Assembly: GCA_000437895.1 (NCBI GenBank)
Contig: FR902149.1
Coordinates: forward strand, 33,168 to 46,752
DNA from: Clostridium sp. CAG:914
Lineage (GTDB): Bacteria; Bacillota_I; Bacilli_A; RF39; UBA660
Reading direction: 5' to 3'
DNA: 13,585 nucleotides
Part shown: piece by piece, positions 6,904 to 13,545 of the stretch
Numbering within the stretch: the first letter of the stretch is position 1
Layout: each line of letters begins with the position of its first letter
Translations under genes and position numbers: made by a program
The notes under the pieces: model-generated
Told to the model about the DNA's origin: nothing
Seen by the model: only the letters and a program-made list of their open reading frames with translations
Databases searched by the model: none

Positions 6904-7320
6904 GTTGTTTTTTTTAGAAGATACTGAATTTTGTTTCTTTATTTCATTTCTTATTTCTTCTAGTAATATGACTTCATCGCTTTTTTTAACTTCTTTTACT
7001 TCAGTATCTTTTTTCGTTTCTTTTTTACGAGTTAATTTATTTATTATTTTTACAATAATAAATATACAAAGAGAAATAATTAGGAAGTTAATAATATTAT
7101 TTAATAATAGTCCATATCTAATATCAGCGTTTTTGAAGGTTATTTTTAAACTGCTAAAATCTATTCCACCAATAACAACTCCGATTACAGGCATTAATAG
7201 GTCATCAACAACAGAAGATACTATTTTACTAAAAGCACTTCCCATAACAACACCAACAGCTAAATCAATAACGTTTCCTCTTTCTATAAATTCTTTAAAT
7301 TCGTTTATTATTTTTTTCAT
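6898..7320 (-). CDS. mscL: MscL, large-conductance mechanosensitive channel
   Basis: MscL is a homopentameric inner-membrane pore that opens under membrane tension and releases solutes on sudden osmotic downshift. The 140-residue product has the family layout. There is an N-terminal amphipathic helix (MKKIINEFKEFIERGNVIDLA), TM1 with the conserved AVGVVMGSAFSKIVSSVVDDLLMPVIG run (about 18-47), a short external loop (48-68) and TM2 (about 71-95). A charged cytoplasmic tail ends in a predicted helix, DEVILLEEIRNEIKKQ. The start ATG follows AAAGGAG (7326-7332 region, minus strand). It has its own promoter and converges on the 75-residue gene, with which it shares a terminator. Confidence 0.95.
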   Translation of the reverse strand: MKKIINEFKEFIERGNVIDLAVGVVMGSAFSKIVSSVVDDLLMPVIGVVIGGIDFSSLKITFKNADIRYGLLLNNIINFLIISLCIFIIVKIINKLTRKKETKKDTEVKEVKKSDEVILLEEIRNEIKKQNSVSSKKNNK

Positions 7321-7339
7321 GATACTCCTTTCAAAGAAT

Positions 7340-7368
7340 ATTATAAATAAAAGTAAATATATAGTAAA
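7340..7368 (-). promoter_or_regulatory. SigA-type promoter of mscL
   Basis: Reading the minus strand, the -35 box is TTTACT (7368-7363), the spacer is 17 bases and the -10 box is TATAAT (7345-7340). No TG precedes the -10. The predicted start near 7333 gives a 13-base leader with AAAGGAG. Confidence 0.68.
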
Positions 7369-7398
7369 GAAAAAGAACTAATTATATAATTCTTTTTC
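7369..7398 (-). terminator. Possible weak terminator at the end of the LemA-like gene
   Basis: On the minus strand a perfect 9-bp stem, GAAAAAGAA (7398-7390) with TTCTTTTTC (7377-7369), closes a 12-base loop containing the stop codon. The stem is nearly free of GC and the T run is interrupted by C, so termination may be partial and mscL could also be reached by read-through. Confidence 0.35.
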
Positions 7399-7881
7399 TT
7401 TTAATCTTTTATTTTTAACTATTAGTTTATATGAAGTCTTTTTTAACATGTTATTATATGCTTCAGCATTAATATCATGATATTTTTTTAATGCTTTAAG
7501 TTCTTTATCTATAATAGATATTTTTTTTGATAGTGTTTTAATTTCACTATTTTTACTTATTTTAGAATTATTTTCTAATATTTTTTCTAGTTCTTTATAA
7601 GATTCGTTTAATGTTTTATCTAAAGAATAGCTATTGGTTATTCTTCCTTTAATTTTATTTAATTCTTTAAATGAATTTTTTAAATCTTCTTCTTCTTTTG
7701 TGATAGTAATTACTTGATTAAATAAATCTAATTTATCTTTTAAATCAGTATCTATTCTTGAGGATGATTCTTCTATTCTAATTTTACTATCATTTATTTT
7801 ATTATATAAAGACATTTGATACATAAAAATTAATAATACAACAATAATAATTCCAAAAACAATATATACGACATATTCCAT
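7378..7881 (-). CDS. Diverged LemA-family membrane protein
   Basis: This 167-residue protein has one N-terminal membrane segment (residues 4-22), which leaves a mostly helical, coiled-coil-like domain. The spacing of several blocks follows LemA. SSSRIDTDLKDKLDLFNQV (39-57) stands where LemA has an IDxxLxxRxxLxxxLV pattern, and KKYHDINAEAYNNML (132-146) stands where it has the RxxYNxxVxxYN pattern. The stretch between (88-130) is lysine- and asparagine-rich and less like the family. LemA proteins are widespread with no settled molecular function. The ribosome site AGGTGAT and start ATG are clear. The gene lies 32 bases downstream of gerQ on the same strand with its own promoter in between, so it is probably vegetative but could also be read through from gerQ. 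The family call is by pattern only. Confidence 0.6.
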   Translation of the reverse strand: MEYVVYIVFGIIIVVLLIFMYQMSLYNKINDSKIRIEESSSRIDTDLKDKLDLFNQVITITKEEEDLKNSFKELNKIKGRITNSYSLDKTLNESYKELEKILENNSKISKNSEIKTLSKKISIIDKELKALKKYHDINAEAYNNMLKKTSYKLIVKNKRLKEKELYN

Positions 7882-7897
7882 AATATCACCTAAGTTA

Positions 7898-7926
7898 ATT
7901 ATAACAAATTAATTTATTGTTGTAAA
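7898..7926 (-). promoter_or_regulatory. SigA-type promoter of the LemA-like gene
   Basis: On the minus strand the -35 box is TTTACA (7926-7921), lying in the last codons of gerQ. The spacer is 17 bases and the -10 box is TATAAT (7903-7898) with TGT before it (extended -10). The predicted start at 7891 is the first base of AGGTGAT, so the leader is only about 10 bases. Confidence 0.8.
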
Positions 7927-8288
7927 TAATATTGTTTTTTATAATTAATTGGTTCTTCAAAAGTGACAAAGTCTAGGTATATCATTAATACTAGATACCA
8001 TTCTCCAGTTTGTGGATTAGACATTATGATATGATCTCGTCCAGACTGCTCTATAATACCTTCAAAGACTCTATCTTGCCATTCTTTACTTCCTGGTACA
8101 GTTACATGTAATTTGGCTTTTTTTCCAGCATTTAATCTTAAAATATTTTCAATATAAGATTGTTCTTCATCAAACATGGTATTGTTTTTATTAGTTTCAT
8201 AACTAGGTACACTTTGTTGATTAGGTACTGTATTATTATTAAGACCAACTCCTGGAAAAGCATTTCCTTGGTAATAACTTCCGTTCAA
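7914..8288 (-). CDS. gerQ: GerQ-like spore coat protein
   Basis: In Bacillus, GerQ is an inner-coat protein needed for localising or protecting the cortex hydrolase CwlJ during germination, and it is cross-linked by a transglutaminase. The conserved C-terminal core is clear: EEQSYIENILRLNAGKKAKL (41-60), FEGIIEQSGRDHIIMSNPQTGEWYLVLMIYLDFVTFEEPINY (75-116). The N-terminal 40 residues are rich in N, Q, G, P, Y, as in the family. There is no lysine before K34, although in Bacillus the reported cross-linked lysines lie at the extreme N-terminus. The start is a TTG: it is the only in-frame start after an upstream stop, and it sits 8 bases after AGGAG. The ATG nearer that site gives only three codons. 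No cwlJ is adjacent, unlike the Bacillus gerQ-cwlJ pair. Confidence 0.9.
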   Translation of the reverse strand: MNGSYYQGNAFPGVGLNNNTVPNQQSVPSYETNKNNTMFDEEQSYIENILRLNAGKKAKLHVTVPGSKEWQDRVFEGIIEQSGRDHIIMSNPQTGEWYLVLMIYLDFVTFEEPINYKKQYYLQQ

Positions 8289-8302
8289 TATATCATCTCC
8301 TC

Positions 8303-8337
8303 AGTAAATGATATGTAAGTTAATAAAAATATTTACT
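8303..8337. repeat. Inverted repeat between gerQ and the U32 gene
   Basis: AGTAAAT (8303-8309) and ATTTACT (8331-8337) are exact reverse complements 21 bases apart, a spacing of about two helical turns. There is no T run, so it is not a terminator. It lies immediately upstream of the gerQ ribosome site on the minus strand and about 30 bases upstream of the U32 promoter, which fits an operator. In such AT-rich DNA a 7-base match can also be chance. Confidence 0.35.
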
Positions 8338-8365
8338 AAAATCTTTAATGTTATAATTTTCTTGT

Positions 8366-8394
8366 TTGACTACTTCTTGCTTTTCTGTTATTAT
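8366..8394 (+). promoter_or_regulatory. SigA-type promoter of the U32-family gene
   Basis: The -35 box is TTGACT (8366-8371), the spacer is 17 bases and the -10 box is TATTAT (8389-8394) with TGT before it (extended -10). The predicted start near 8401 gives a leader of about 17 bases with AGGTGAT (8407-8413). A second possible start lies upstream, where TGTTATAAT (8349-8357) is a perfect extended -10 without a good -35. Confidence 0.75.
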
Positions 8395-8417
8395 TATTTA
8401 GAAATTAGGTGATTGAA

Positions 8418-10556
8418 ATGAAAAAAGTAGAATTATTAGCACCTGCTGGTAATATGGAAATGTTAAAGTATGCTATTATGGCAGGGTGTGATGCGGTATA
8501 TTTGGGTGGTACTAATTTTGGGGCAAGGGCATTTTCTAAGAATTTTAATGATGAAGAAATAATTAATGCGATTAATTATGCTCATTTATATGGAGTTAAG
8601 GTTTATGTAACGGTTAATACTTTAATATATGATGATGAGGTTAATGATTTTTTAAATTATGTAGAGTTTTTACATAAGAATAATGTTGATGCTATTATTA
8701 TACAAGATTTTGGAATGTTTGATTTAATTAGAAAAGTATTTCCTAATTTAGAATTACATTGTTCAACACAGATGCATATTCATAATTTGGATGGAACTTT
8801 ACTTATGGAAAAACTCGGTGCTAAAAGAGTTGTTTTGGCAAGAGAAACAAGTATTGACACTATTAAATTAATTAAAGAGAAATCTGATATTGAACTTGAG
8901 ATATTTGTCCATGGCTCTTTATGTGTTAGTTATTCTGGTCAATGTCTTATGAGTAGTTTGATTGGGGGTAGGAGTGGTAATCGAGGCACTTGTGCTGGTA
9001 GCTGTAGATTAAAGTATGATATTCTTGATGAAGATAATCATAAATTAAATAATGGTAATTATCCTCTTTCTATGAAAGATTTAAATACTATTAAACATAT
9101 AGGTACATTATTGGATTTAGGTATTAGTAGTCTTAAAATAGAGGGGAGAATGAAGTCTCCTCCATATGTATATATGGTTGTTAGTTTATATAGGCAGGCT
9201 ATTGATAGTTATTATAGAGATGGTTTGGTTAATTTTAATGATAATGATTTATTAAAATTAAGGAAGATATTTAATAGAGAATATACGAAGGGATTTATAT
9301 TTAATGAATTAAATAATCAGGTTATTAATCAATATACTCCTAATCATAGGGGTGTTAGAATAGGGACTGTTATTGATTATAAAAATGGTATTGCTAAAAT
9401 AAGACTTAGTGATACTTTGACTTGTGGTAGTGGTCTTAGAATAAAGTCTTTGAAAAAAGAAGTTGGGGTTATGGTAAATGAGTTTTATGTTAATAATAAA
9501 CTTGTTAAGGAGGCATATGATGGTGATATAATAAGTATTAAAGTAAATGATGTGGTTAATTCTAATGATATAGTATTGATTACTATGGATAATGGTATTA
9601 ATAAGGAAATTAAATCTATTATTGAAAATAATCCTAGAAAAGTTATGATTAATGGTAGATGTATATTAAAAGTAGGTAATAGGATAAAGTTTTCATTAAA
9701 TGATGGGATTAATGAGGTAGTGGTATTTGGTAATGTAGTTAATGAGGCAATAAATAAGAGTATAAGTTATGAAGATGTAGTATCTAAATTAGATAGATTG
9801 GGTAATTCTATATATAAGTATTCTAATTTAGATATTGTTATGGATGATAATATTTTTGTTAATTATAGTGAATTAAATAATTTGAGACAAGATGCTATTT
9901 TTAAGTTAAATGAATTAAGACAATATAAGATAGATTATAGAAAAGATAGTTATTATATTGATGTTAGGGATTATCCTAGGGAAAGGAGAAGTAGTATACT
10001 TATTGATGATAAATATAAATATGATAGAGTAAAGGATAAGTATGATATTATTTATAGTGAAGTTATGTGTGATAATACAATAAGAAAAGTACCTAGGGTA
10101 ATTGATGGATATAATATGAAGTCTCCTTTTTTAGCAGGTGAAATAGGGGCATTATATAAAAATAAAAATATATATACAGATTTTTCTTTAAATGTAACTA
10201 ATGCTTATACGGTGGCTTTTTTACATTCTCTTGGTGCTGATATGATAACATTATCTTATGAATTAAATGATATAAAGATAAGAGAGCTTATTGATAATTA
10301 TCATAGGTTATTTAATTGTCATCCTAATGTATCTGTTATATCTTCTGCTTATGAAGAGGTTATGGTATCTAAATTTAGTTTAAATAAGTTTTACAATAAA
10401 GATAAATTATATTTAAGAGATATGTTTGGAAATAAATATCTTGTTAGGACTAAAAATGGAGTAATGTATATATATAATTATAAAAAGAGAAATAATAATA
10501 GTAATAAATATTATGATATGGGTGTAAATGAAGTAAGAGTAAATGATGATTGCTAA
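8418..10556 (+). CDS. U32-family protein, probable RNA hydroxylation enzyme (RlhA/TrhP type)
   Basis: Proteins annotated as U32 peptidases include RlhA (23S rRNA cytidine hydroxylation) and TrhP (tRNA uridine 5-hydroxylation), which use an iron-sulfur cluster and prephenate. The N-terminal barrel begins ELLAPAGNMEMLKYAI and has CDAVYLGG. The U32 signature is complete at about 161-179 (EIFVHGSLC, four residues, GQCLMS). It supplies C169 and C176, with C192 and C196 in GTCAGSC completing a four-cysteine set. KIEGRMKSPPYVY (about 240-252) is also typical. The 712-residue length and second half (EIGAL, NVTNAYTVAFLHSLGADMITLSYEL, about 575-616) fit the long RlhA-like architecture with an added C-terminal domain, not the short TrhP form. 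The start ATG at 8418 is preferred because the upstream in-frame GTG (8409) lies inside AGGTGAT. The gene is monocistronic and divergent from gerQ. Substrate cannot be told from the sequence. Confidence 0.85.
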   Translation: MKKVELLAPAGNMEMLKYAIMAGCDAVYLGGTNFGARAFSKNFNDEEIINAINYAHLYGVKVYVTVNTLIYDDEVNDFLNYVEFLHKNNVDAIIIQDFGMFDLIRKVFPNLELHCSTQMHIHNLDGTLLMEKLGAKRVVLARETSIDTIKLIKEKSDIELEIFVHGSLCVSYSGQCLMSSLIGGRSGNRGTCAGSCRLKYDILDEDNHKLNNGNYPLSMKDLNTIKHIGTLLDLGISSLKIEGRMKSPPYVYMVVSLYRQAIDSYYRDGLVNFNDNDLLKLRKIFNREYTKGFIFNELNNQVINQYTPNHRGVRIGTVIDYKNGIAKIRLSDTLTCGSGLRIKSLKKEVGVMVNEFYVNNKLVKEAYDGDIISIKVNDVVNSNDIVLITMDNGINKEIKSIIENNPRKVMINGRCILKVGNRIKFSLNDGINEVVVFGNVVNEAINKSISYEDVVSKLDRLGNSIYKYSNLDIVMDDNIFVNYSELNNLRQDAIFKLNELRQYKIDYRKDSYYIDVRDYPRERRSSILIDDKYKYDRVKDKYDIIYSEVMCDNTIRKVPRVIDGYNMKSPFLAGEIGALYKNKNIYTDFSLNVTNAYTVAFLHSLGADMITLSYELNDIKIRELIDNYHRLFNCHPNVSVISSAYEEVMVSKFSLNKFYNKDKLYLRDMFGNKYLVRTKNGVMYIYNYKKRNNNSNKYYDMGVNEVRVNDDC

Positions 10557-10583
10557 AAAGATTAATTAATTTTAATCTTTTTT
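10555..10583 (+). terminator. Intrinsic terminator of the U32 gene
   Basis: A perfect 11-bp stem (10555-10565 with 10572-10582) closes a 6-base loop and runs into six Ts. It begins inside the TAA stop codon of the U32 gene. Confidence 0.85.
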
Positions 10584-10612
10584 GTATATATTATATTCTT
10601 TGGTAAATACTA
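10584..10612 (+). promoter_or_regulatory. Possible forespore (SigG/SigF-type) promoter of spoVAC-AD-AE
   Basis: GTATA (10584-10588), 17 bases, then AATACTA (10606-10612) resembles the SigG pattern of a GnATA -35 and a CATnnTA -10, with one mismatch in the -10. No good SigA promoter is visible here. In Bacillus the spoVA operon is transcribed by SigG. The predicted start near 10619 falls at the ribosome site, so the leader would be only about 9 bases, at the short end even for this window. Confidence 0.42.
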
Positions 10613-10627
10613 GTAATGGTGAATAAA

Positions 10628-11065
10628 ATGGATGAAAAATATAATGCTTTAGTAGAAAAACATACACCTAAGCCTAATGTAGTTAAGAATGCTATTATGA
10701 CATTTATATGTGGAGGAATATTAGGAAGTTTAAGTGAATTATTATTAGAAGGATATAGTATGTGGTTTAATTTACCTAGAAAAGAGTCTGGTATTTTAGT
10801 AATTATTACTTTAATAGTATTATCTTCTTTTTTAACGGCTTTAGGAGTATTTGATGTTTTGGTTAGTAAGTTTAAAAGTGCTTTAATTATTCCTATAACA
10901 GGTTTTGCTCATTCAATGACTTCGGCTGCTTTAGAATATAAAAATGAAGGTCCTGTTCTTGGTATTGGTGCTAATATTTTCAAGTTAGCTGGTACAGTTA
11001 TTTTATATGGTATTGTTTCGGTATATGTTTTTGGATTGTTTAGATTATTGGTATTGGGAGGATAA
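10628..11065 (+). CDS. spoVAC: SpoVAC, stage V sporulation protein AC (Ca-dipicolinate channel component)
   Basis: SpoVA proteins move Ca-dipicolinic acid into the forespore and release it at germination; SpoVAC is an inner-membrane channel-like protein. The 145-residue product matches the family in length and motifs: HTPKPNVVKNAIMTFICGG (12-30), PITGFAHSMTSAALEYKNEGP (89-109) and GIGANIFKLAG (112-122). There are four or five hydrophobic segments. An ATG at 10616 is in frame but has no ribosome site and would precede the predicted transcript start. The ATG at 10628 has GGTGA at 10618-10622 and matches the usual SpoVAC N-terminus. It is the first gene of a three-gene operon, 2 bases before spoVAD. 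Confidence 0.93.
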   Translation: MDEKYNALVEKHTPKPNVVKNAIMTFICGGILGSLSELLLEGYSMWFNLPRKESGILVIITLIVLSSFLTALGVFDVLVSKFKSALIIPITGFAHSMTSAALEYKNEGPVLGIGANIFKLAGTVILYGIVSVYVFGLFRLLVLGG

Positions 11066-11067
11066 AA

Positions 11068-12057
11068 ATGACTAATAAATATGATAATGTATATATAAAT
11101 GATAGTTATTCTATTGCAGGTATGTATGAGAGTGATGGACCATTAAAAAAGTATTTTGATAGATTATATGATGATGATATGTATTTTGGAGAAAAAAGTT
11201 TTGAAAAGGCAGAAATTAAAATGCTTAGAGATTGTATATCATGTTTACTTGAGGTGTCAAAGAAGAAGGATAAAGATATTGATTTAATTATATCTGGTGA
11301 TTTACAAAATCAACTGGCGTCTTCTGATTATGCTATTAGAAATTTTGATATTCCTTATCTTGGTATATATAGTGCTTGTGCTACATTTGGTGAGGGTTTA
11401 ATTATTGGTTCTTCTTTTATTGATTCAAAAAAATATAATAATTTAATCGTATCTACTTCTAGTCATAATATGGTGGCGGAAAAGCAATTTCGTAATCCTA
11501 CAGAATATGGTGCTCCTAAGCCAGATTATTCAACTTTTACATCTACTGGGGCAGTAAGTTTATTATTAAGTAATAAAAAAAGTAAAATCAAAATAACTTC
11601 GGGAACAATTGGTAAGGTATGTGATGCTAATATAAAGGATGTAAATAATATGGGTGGAATTATGGCAATATCGGCAATCGACACCATAAGAAGACATTTA
11701 TCTAATTTAAAGATAGAAGCAAATTATTATGATTTAATACTGACAGGTGATTTGGGTAAATATGGGAAAGAAATTGTAATAGATTATTTTAATTCGTTAG
11801 GAATAGATTTGACTAAGAATTATAATGATTGTGGCTGTATATTATTTGATTTAGAAAATCAGCCTGTTTTTGCTGGTGGATCTGGACCAGTATGCTCGGC
11901 TTTGGTAATATTTTCTTATATTATAAAGCAAATGAAAGAAGGAAAATTAAAAAAGGTATTGTATGTTCCAACGGGGGCAATATTTTCTCCAACGATGTTT
12001 TATCAAAGGGATACAATTCCTTCTATTGCTCATGCTATTAGTTTGGAGGTTGTATAA
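11068..12057 (+). CDS. spoVAD: SpoVAD, stage V sporulation protein AD (dipicolinate-binding)
   Basis: SpoVAD has a thiolase-like fold, lies on the outer face of the spore inner membrane and binds dipicolinic acid during its uptake. The 329-residue length is normal. Conserved blocks include IYSACATFGEG (100-110), carrying C104 at the position of the ancestral thiolase cysteine. Others are STSSHNMVAEKQFRNPTEYG (129-148), the GGIMA stretch (196-200), GDLGKYGKE (228-236), GGSGP (270-274) and PTGAIFSP (301-308). It has no signal peptide or membrane segment, as expected. A strong ribosome site GGGAGGA (11056-11062) overlaps the end of spoVAC, and its stop abuts the spoVAE start, so the three genes are surely co-translated. 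Confidence 0.95.
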   Translation: MTNKYDNVYINDSYSIAGMYESDGPLKKYFDRLYDDDMYFGEKSFEKAEIKMLRDCISCLLEVSKKKDKDIDLIISGDLQNQLASSDYAIRNFDIPYLGIYSACATFGEGLIIGSSFIDSKKYNNLIVSTSSHNMVAEKQFRNPTEYGAPKPDYSTFTSTGAVSLLLSNKKSKIKITSGTIGKVCDANIKDVNNMGGIMAISAIDTIRRHLSNLKIEANYYDLILTGDLGKYGKEIVIDYFNSLGIDLTKNYNDCGCILFDLENQPVFAGGSGPVCSALVIFSYIIKQMKEGKLKKVLYVPTGAIFSPTMFYQRDTIPSIAHAISLEVV

Positions 12058-12408
12058 ATGATATATGTATATGCGTTTTTATTCTGTGGTTTTGTTTGTA
12101 TGTTAAGTCAATTAATATTAGATAATACTAAGTTAACACCTGGACATGTAACGAGTTTATTTGTAATAGTTGGGGCATTTTTAGATATTGCTGGTATATA
12201 TGACAAAATAGTTCTATATGCTGGTGGTGGGGCAATAGTTCCTATTACTTCATTTGGACATTTACTTTTACATGGGGCTATGGATAGTGCTAAAAAGTTA
12301 GGTTTACTTGGATTATCTTTGGGTATATTTGATTTGACTAGTGCTGGTATTAGTATAGCAGTTGTATCGGCATTTATATTGACTCTTATTTTTAAACCTA
12401 AAAATTGA
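12058..12408 (+). CDS. spoVAE: SpoVAE (SpoVAEb type), stage V sporulation protein AE
   Basis: This is an integral membrane partner in Ca-dipicolinate transport. The 116-residue product has the usual length and the family pattern. It has TM1 (2-21), the block LDNTKLTPGHVTSLFVIVGA (21-40), GGGAIVPITSFGHLLLHGAM (57-76) and LGIFDLTSAGISIAVVSAFI (88-107), and a closing IFKPKN. The N-terminal half and SpoVAC share the same PITxFxxS theme, consistent with their known similarity. Translation is favoured by GGAGGT inside the end of spoVAD, and the ATG directly follows the spoVAD stop with no gap. The operon ends here: no spoVAA, AB, AEa or AF is present, as in the short clostridial version. Confidence 0.93.
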   Translation: MIYVYAFLFCGFVCMLSQLILDNTKLTPGHVTSLFVIVGAFLDIAGIYDKIVLYAGGGAIVPITSFGHLLLHGAMDSAKKLGLLGLSLGIFDLTSAGISIAVVSAFILTLIFKPKN

Positions 12409-12428
12409 CTACATTTAGTCTTTTTTTT
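12407..12428 (+). terminator. Intrinsic terminator of the spoVA operon
   Basis: A 5-bp stem, GACTA (12407-12411) with TAGTC (12416-12420), closes a 4-base loop and is followed by eight Ts. It starts in the spoVAE stop codon. An outer A/T pairing across a TT/TT mismatch could extend the stem. The stem is short but the T run is strong. Confidence 0.7.
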
Positions 12429-12440
12429 GCTATTTTATTA

Positions 12441-12449
12441 TGTTATAAT
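12441..12449 (+). promoter_or_regulatory. Extended -10 promoter of the tagO-like gene
   Basis: TGTTATAAT is a perfect extended -10 (hexamer TATAAT at 12444-12449). The -35 position 17 bases upstream falls in the terminator T run (TTTTTT), so the TG motif must carry recognition. The predicted start near 12456 is the first base of GGGTGATG, giving a 12-base leader. Confidence 0.68.
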
Positions 12450-12467
12450 ACTCTTGGGTGATGTAGT

Positions 12468-13511
12468 ATGAGTACAAAAGATATTATAATAATGATATTA
12501 GTTCCATTTTTATTTACTTTAGTTTTTATGCCTGTGGTAATGAAAATTGCTAGACATATTGGTGCCATGGATATTCCAAATCAAAGAAAGGTTCATAAAA
12601 CGCCTATTCCAAGATTAGGTGGGCTAGGTATATATCTAGGATTTTTATTGGGGTATATATTATTTGGACAGATGTCTTTAAGAATGAATGCAATTTTAAT
12701 AGGGAGCATTATTATCATTATAACGGGTATAATTGATGACATTAATCCTATACCGGCTAAAGTTAAATTATTGGGACAAATAGCGGCTGCTTCTGTTGTA
12801 GCTATTTATGGACAAATATTATTACAAGATATTAGTGCTTTTGGATTATATATTAATTTTTCTTATTTTAGTTATCCAATTACTATTATATTTATTGTAG
12901 CAATTATTAATTGTATTAATTTAATAGATGGGTTGGATGGTTTATCTTCAGGACTTGCTTCAATTTATTTTTTAACTATTGGTATTGTATCCATTCATTT
13001 ACATAATGGTTTTGGACTAGATACAATTCTTACATTTATTATGCTAGGTTCTACATTAGGATTTTTATTTCATAATTTTAACCCTGCTAAAATATTTGCG
13101 GGAGATTCTGGAAGTATGTTTATGGGATATATGATAGCAGTAATTGCTTTACTTGGATTTAAAAATGTAACATTAACAACTTTTCTTGTGCCTTTAGTAT
13201 TAATAGCTATACCAATTTTAGATACATTATTTGCAATAATAAGAAGAATAGTCAATAAAAAACCTATATCTGAACCAGATAAGGAACATTTGCATCATCA
13301 ATTGCTTAAATTAAATTTGTCACATAGAAATACTGTATTAGTTATATATTTTATTGATATATTATTTGCTATTGCTTCACTTGTTTATATTATAGGCAAT
13401 AGAATTGTAGGTATTGTTATATATGCTATATTGTTTATACTAGTATTTATATTTGTTATGAAGACAGATATTATATTTAAACATAAAACTTCAAGTAAAA
13501 TTAAAGAATAA
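12468..13511 (+). CDS. tagO: TagO/WecA-family undecaprenyl-phosphate GlcNAc-1-phosphate transferase
   Basis: This polytopic membrane enzyme moves a sugar-1-phosphate (usually GlcNAc) from UDP-sugar to undecaprenyl phosphate, the first step of wall teichoic acid or related wall polymers. The family motifs are all present: GAMDIPNQRKVHKTPIPRLGG (32-52), the DD pair D90-D91 in GIIDD, NLIDGLDGL (151-159), NPAKIFAGDSGSMFMG (205-220) and the histidine loop DKEHLHHQLL (271-280). About ten or eleven membrane segments fill the 347 residues, a normal length. The start ATG has GGGTGATG upstream, and a nearer ATG (12461) runs straight into a stop. MraY is less likely because of the HLHH loop and the N-terminal PNxRKxH motif. 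It stands alone between terminators, so the polymer it starts cannot be told from the neighbours. Confidence 0.88.
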   Translation: MSTKDIIIMILVPFLFTLVFMPVVMKIARHIGAMDIPNQRKVHKTPIPRLGGLGIYLGFLLGYILFGQMSLRMNAILIGSIIIIITGIIDDINPIPAKVKLLGQIAAASVVAIYGQILLQDISAFGLYINFSYFSYPITIIFIVAIINCINLIDGLDGLSSGLASIYFLTIGIVSIHLHNGFGLDTILTFIMLGSTLGFLFHNFNPAKIFAGDSGSMFMGYMIAVIALLGFKNVTLTTFLVPLVLIAIPILDTLFAIIRRIVNKKPISEPDKEHLHHQLLKLNLSHRNTVLVIYFIDILFAIASLVYIIGNRIVGIVIYAILFILVFIFVMKTDIIFKHKTSSKIKE

Positions 13512-13514
13512 TAT

Positions 13515-13541
13515 AACGGGAAAAATACCCGTTTTTATTTT
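13515..13541 (+). terminator. Intrinsic terminator of the tagO-like gene
   Basis: A GC-rich 6-bp stem, AACGGG (13515-13520) with CCCGTT (13528-13533), closes a 7-base A-rich loop. It is followed by a T-rich run, 3 bases after the stop codon. Confidence 0.85.
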
Positions 13542-13545
13542 TGTT

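Noticed and set aside
6902..7381. 159-codon open frame on the plus strand opposite mscL
   Set aside because: It is antisense to a clear mscL, starts in the terminator region, and its composition is that of a reversed membrane-protein gene. No ribosome site fits it.
8308..8315. CATATCAT on the minus strand as a SigE or SigK -10 for gerQ
   Set aside because: Position and leader length fit, but the best -35-like ATATT is only 12 bases away and the match is partial. It is kept only as a remark in a finding.
8409..8417. GTG start for the U32 gene
   Set aside because: It is part of the AGGTGAT ribosome site of the ATG at 8418.
10616..10627. Upstream ATG for spoVAC
   Set aside because: It has no ribosome site and is at or before the predicted transcript start. 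The ATG at 10628 fits the family's N-terminus.
12405..12433. TTGACT overlapping the spoVAE stop as a -35 box for the tagO-like gene
   Set aside because: At 17 bases the matching -10 would be TGCTAT, a poor match. The perfect extended -10 at 12441-12449 is much better.
13070..13255. 61-codon minus-strand open frame inside the tagO-like gene
   Set aside because: It is antisense to the conserved NPAKIFAGDSGS region and has no promoter or ribosome site.
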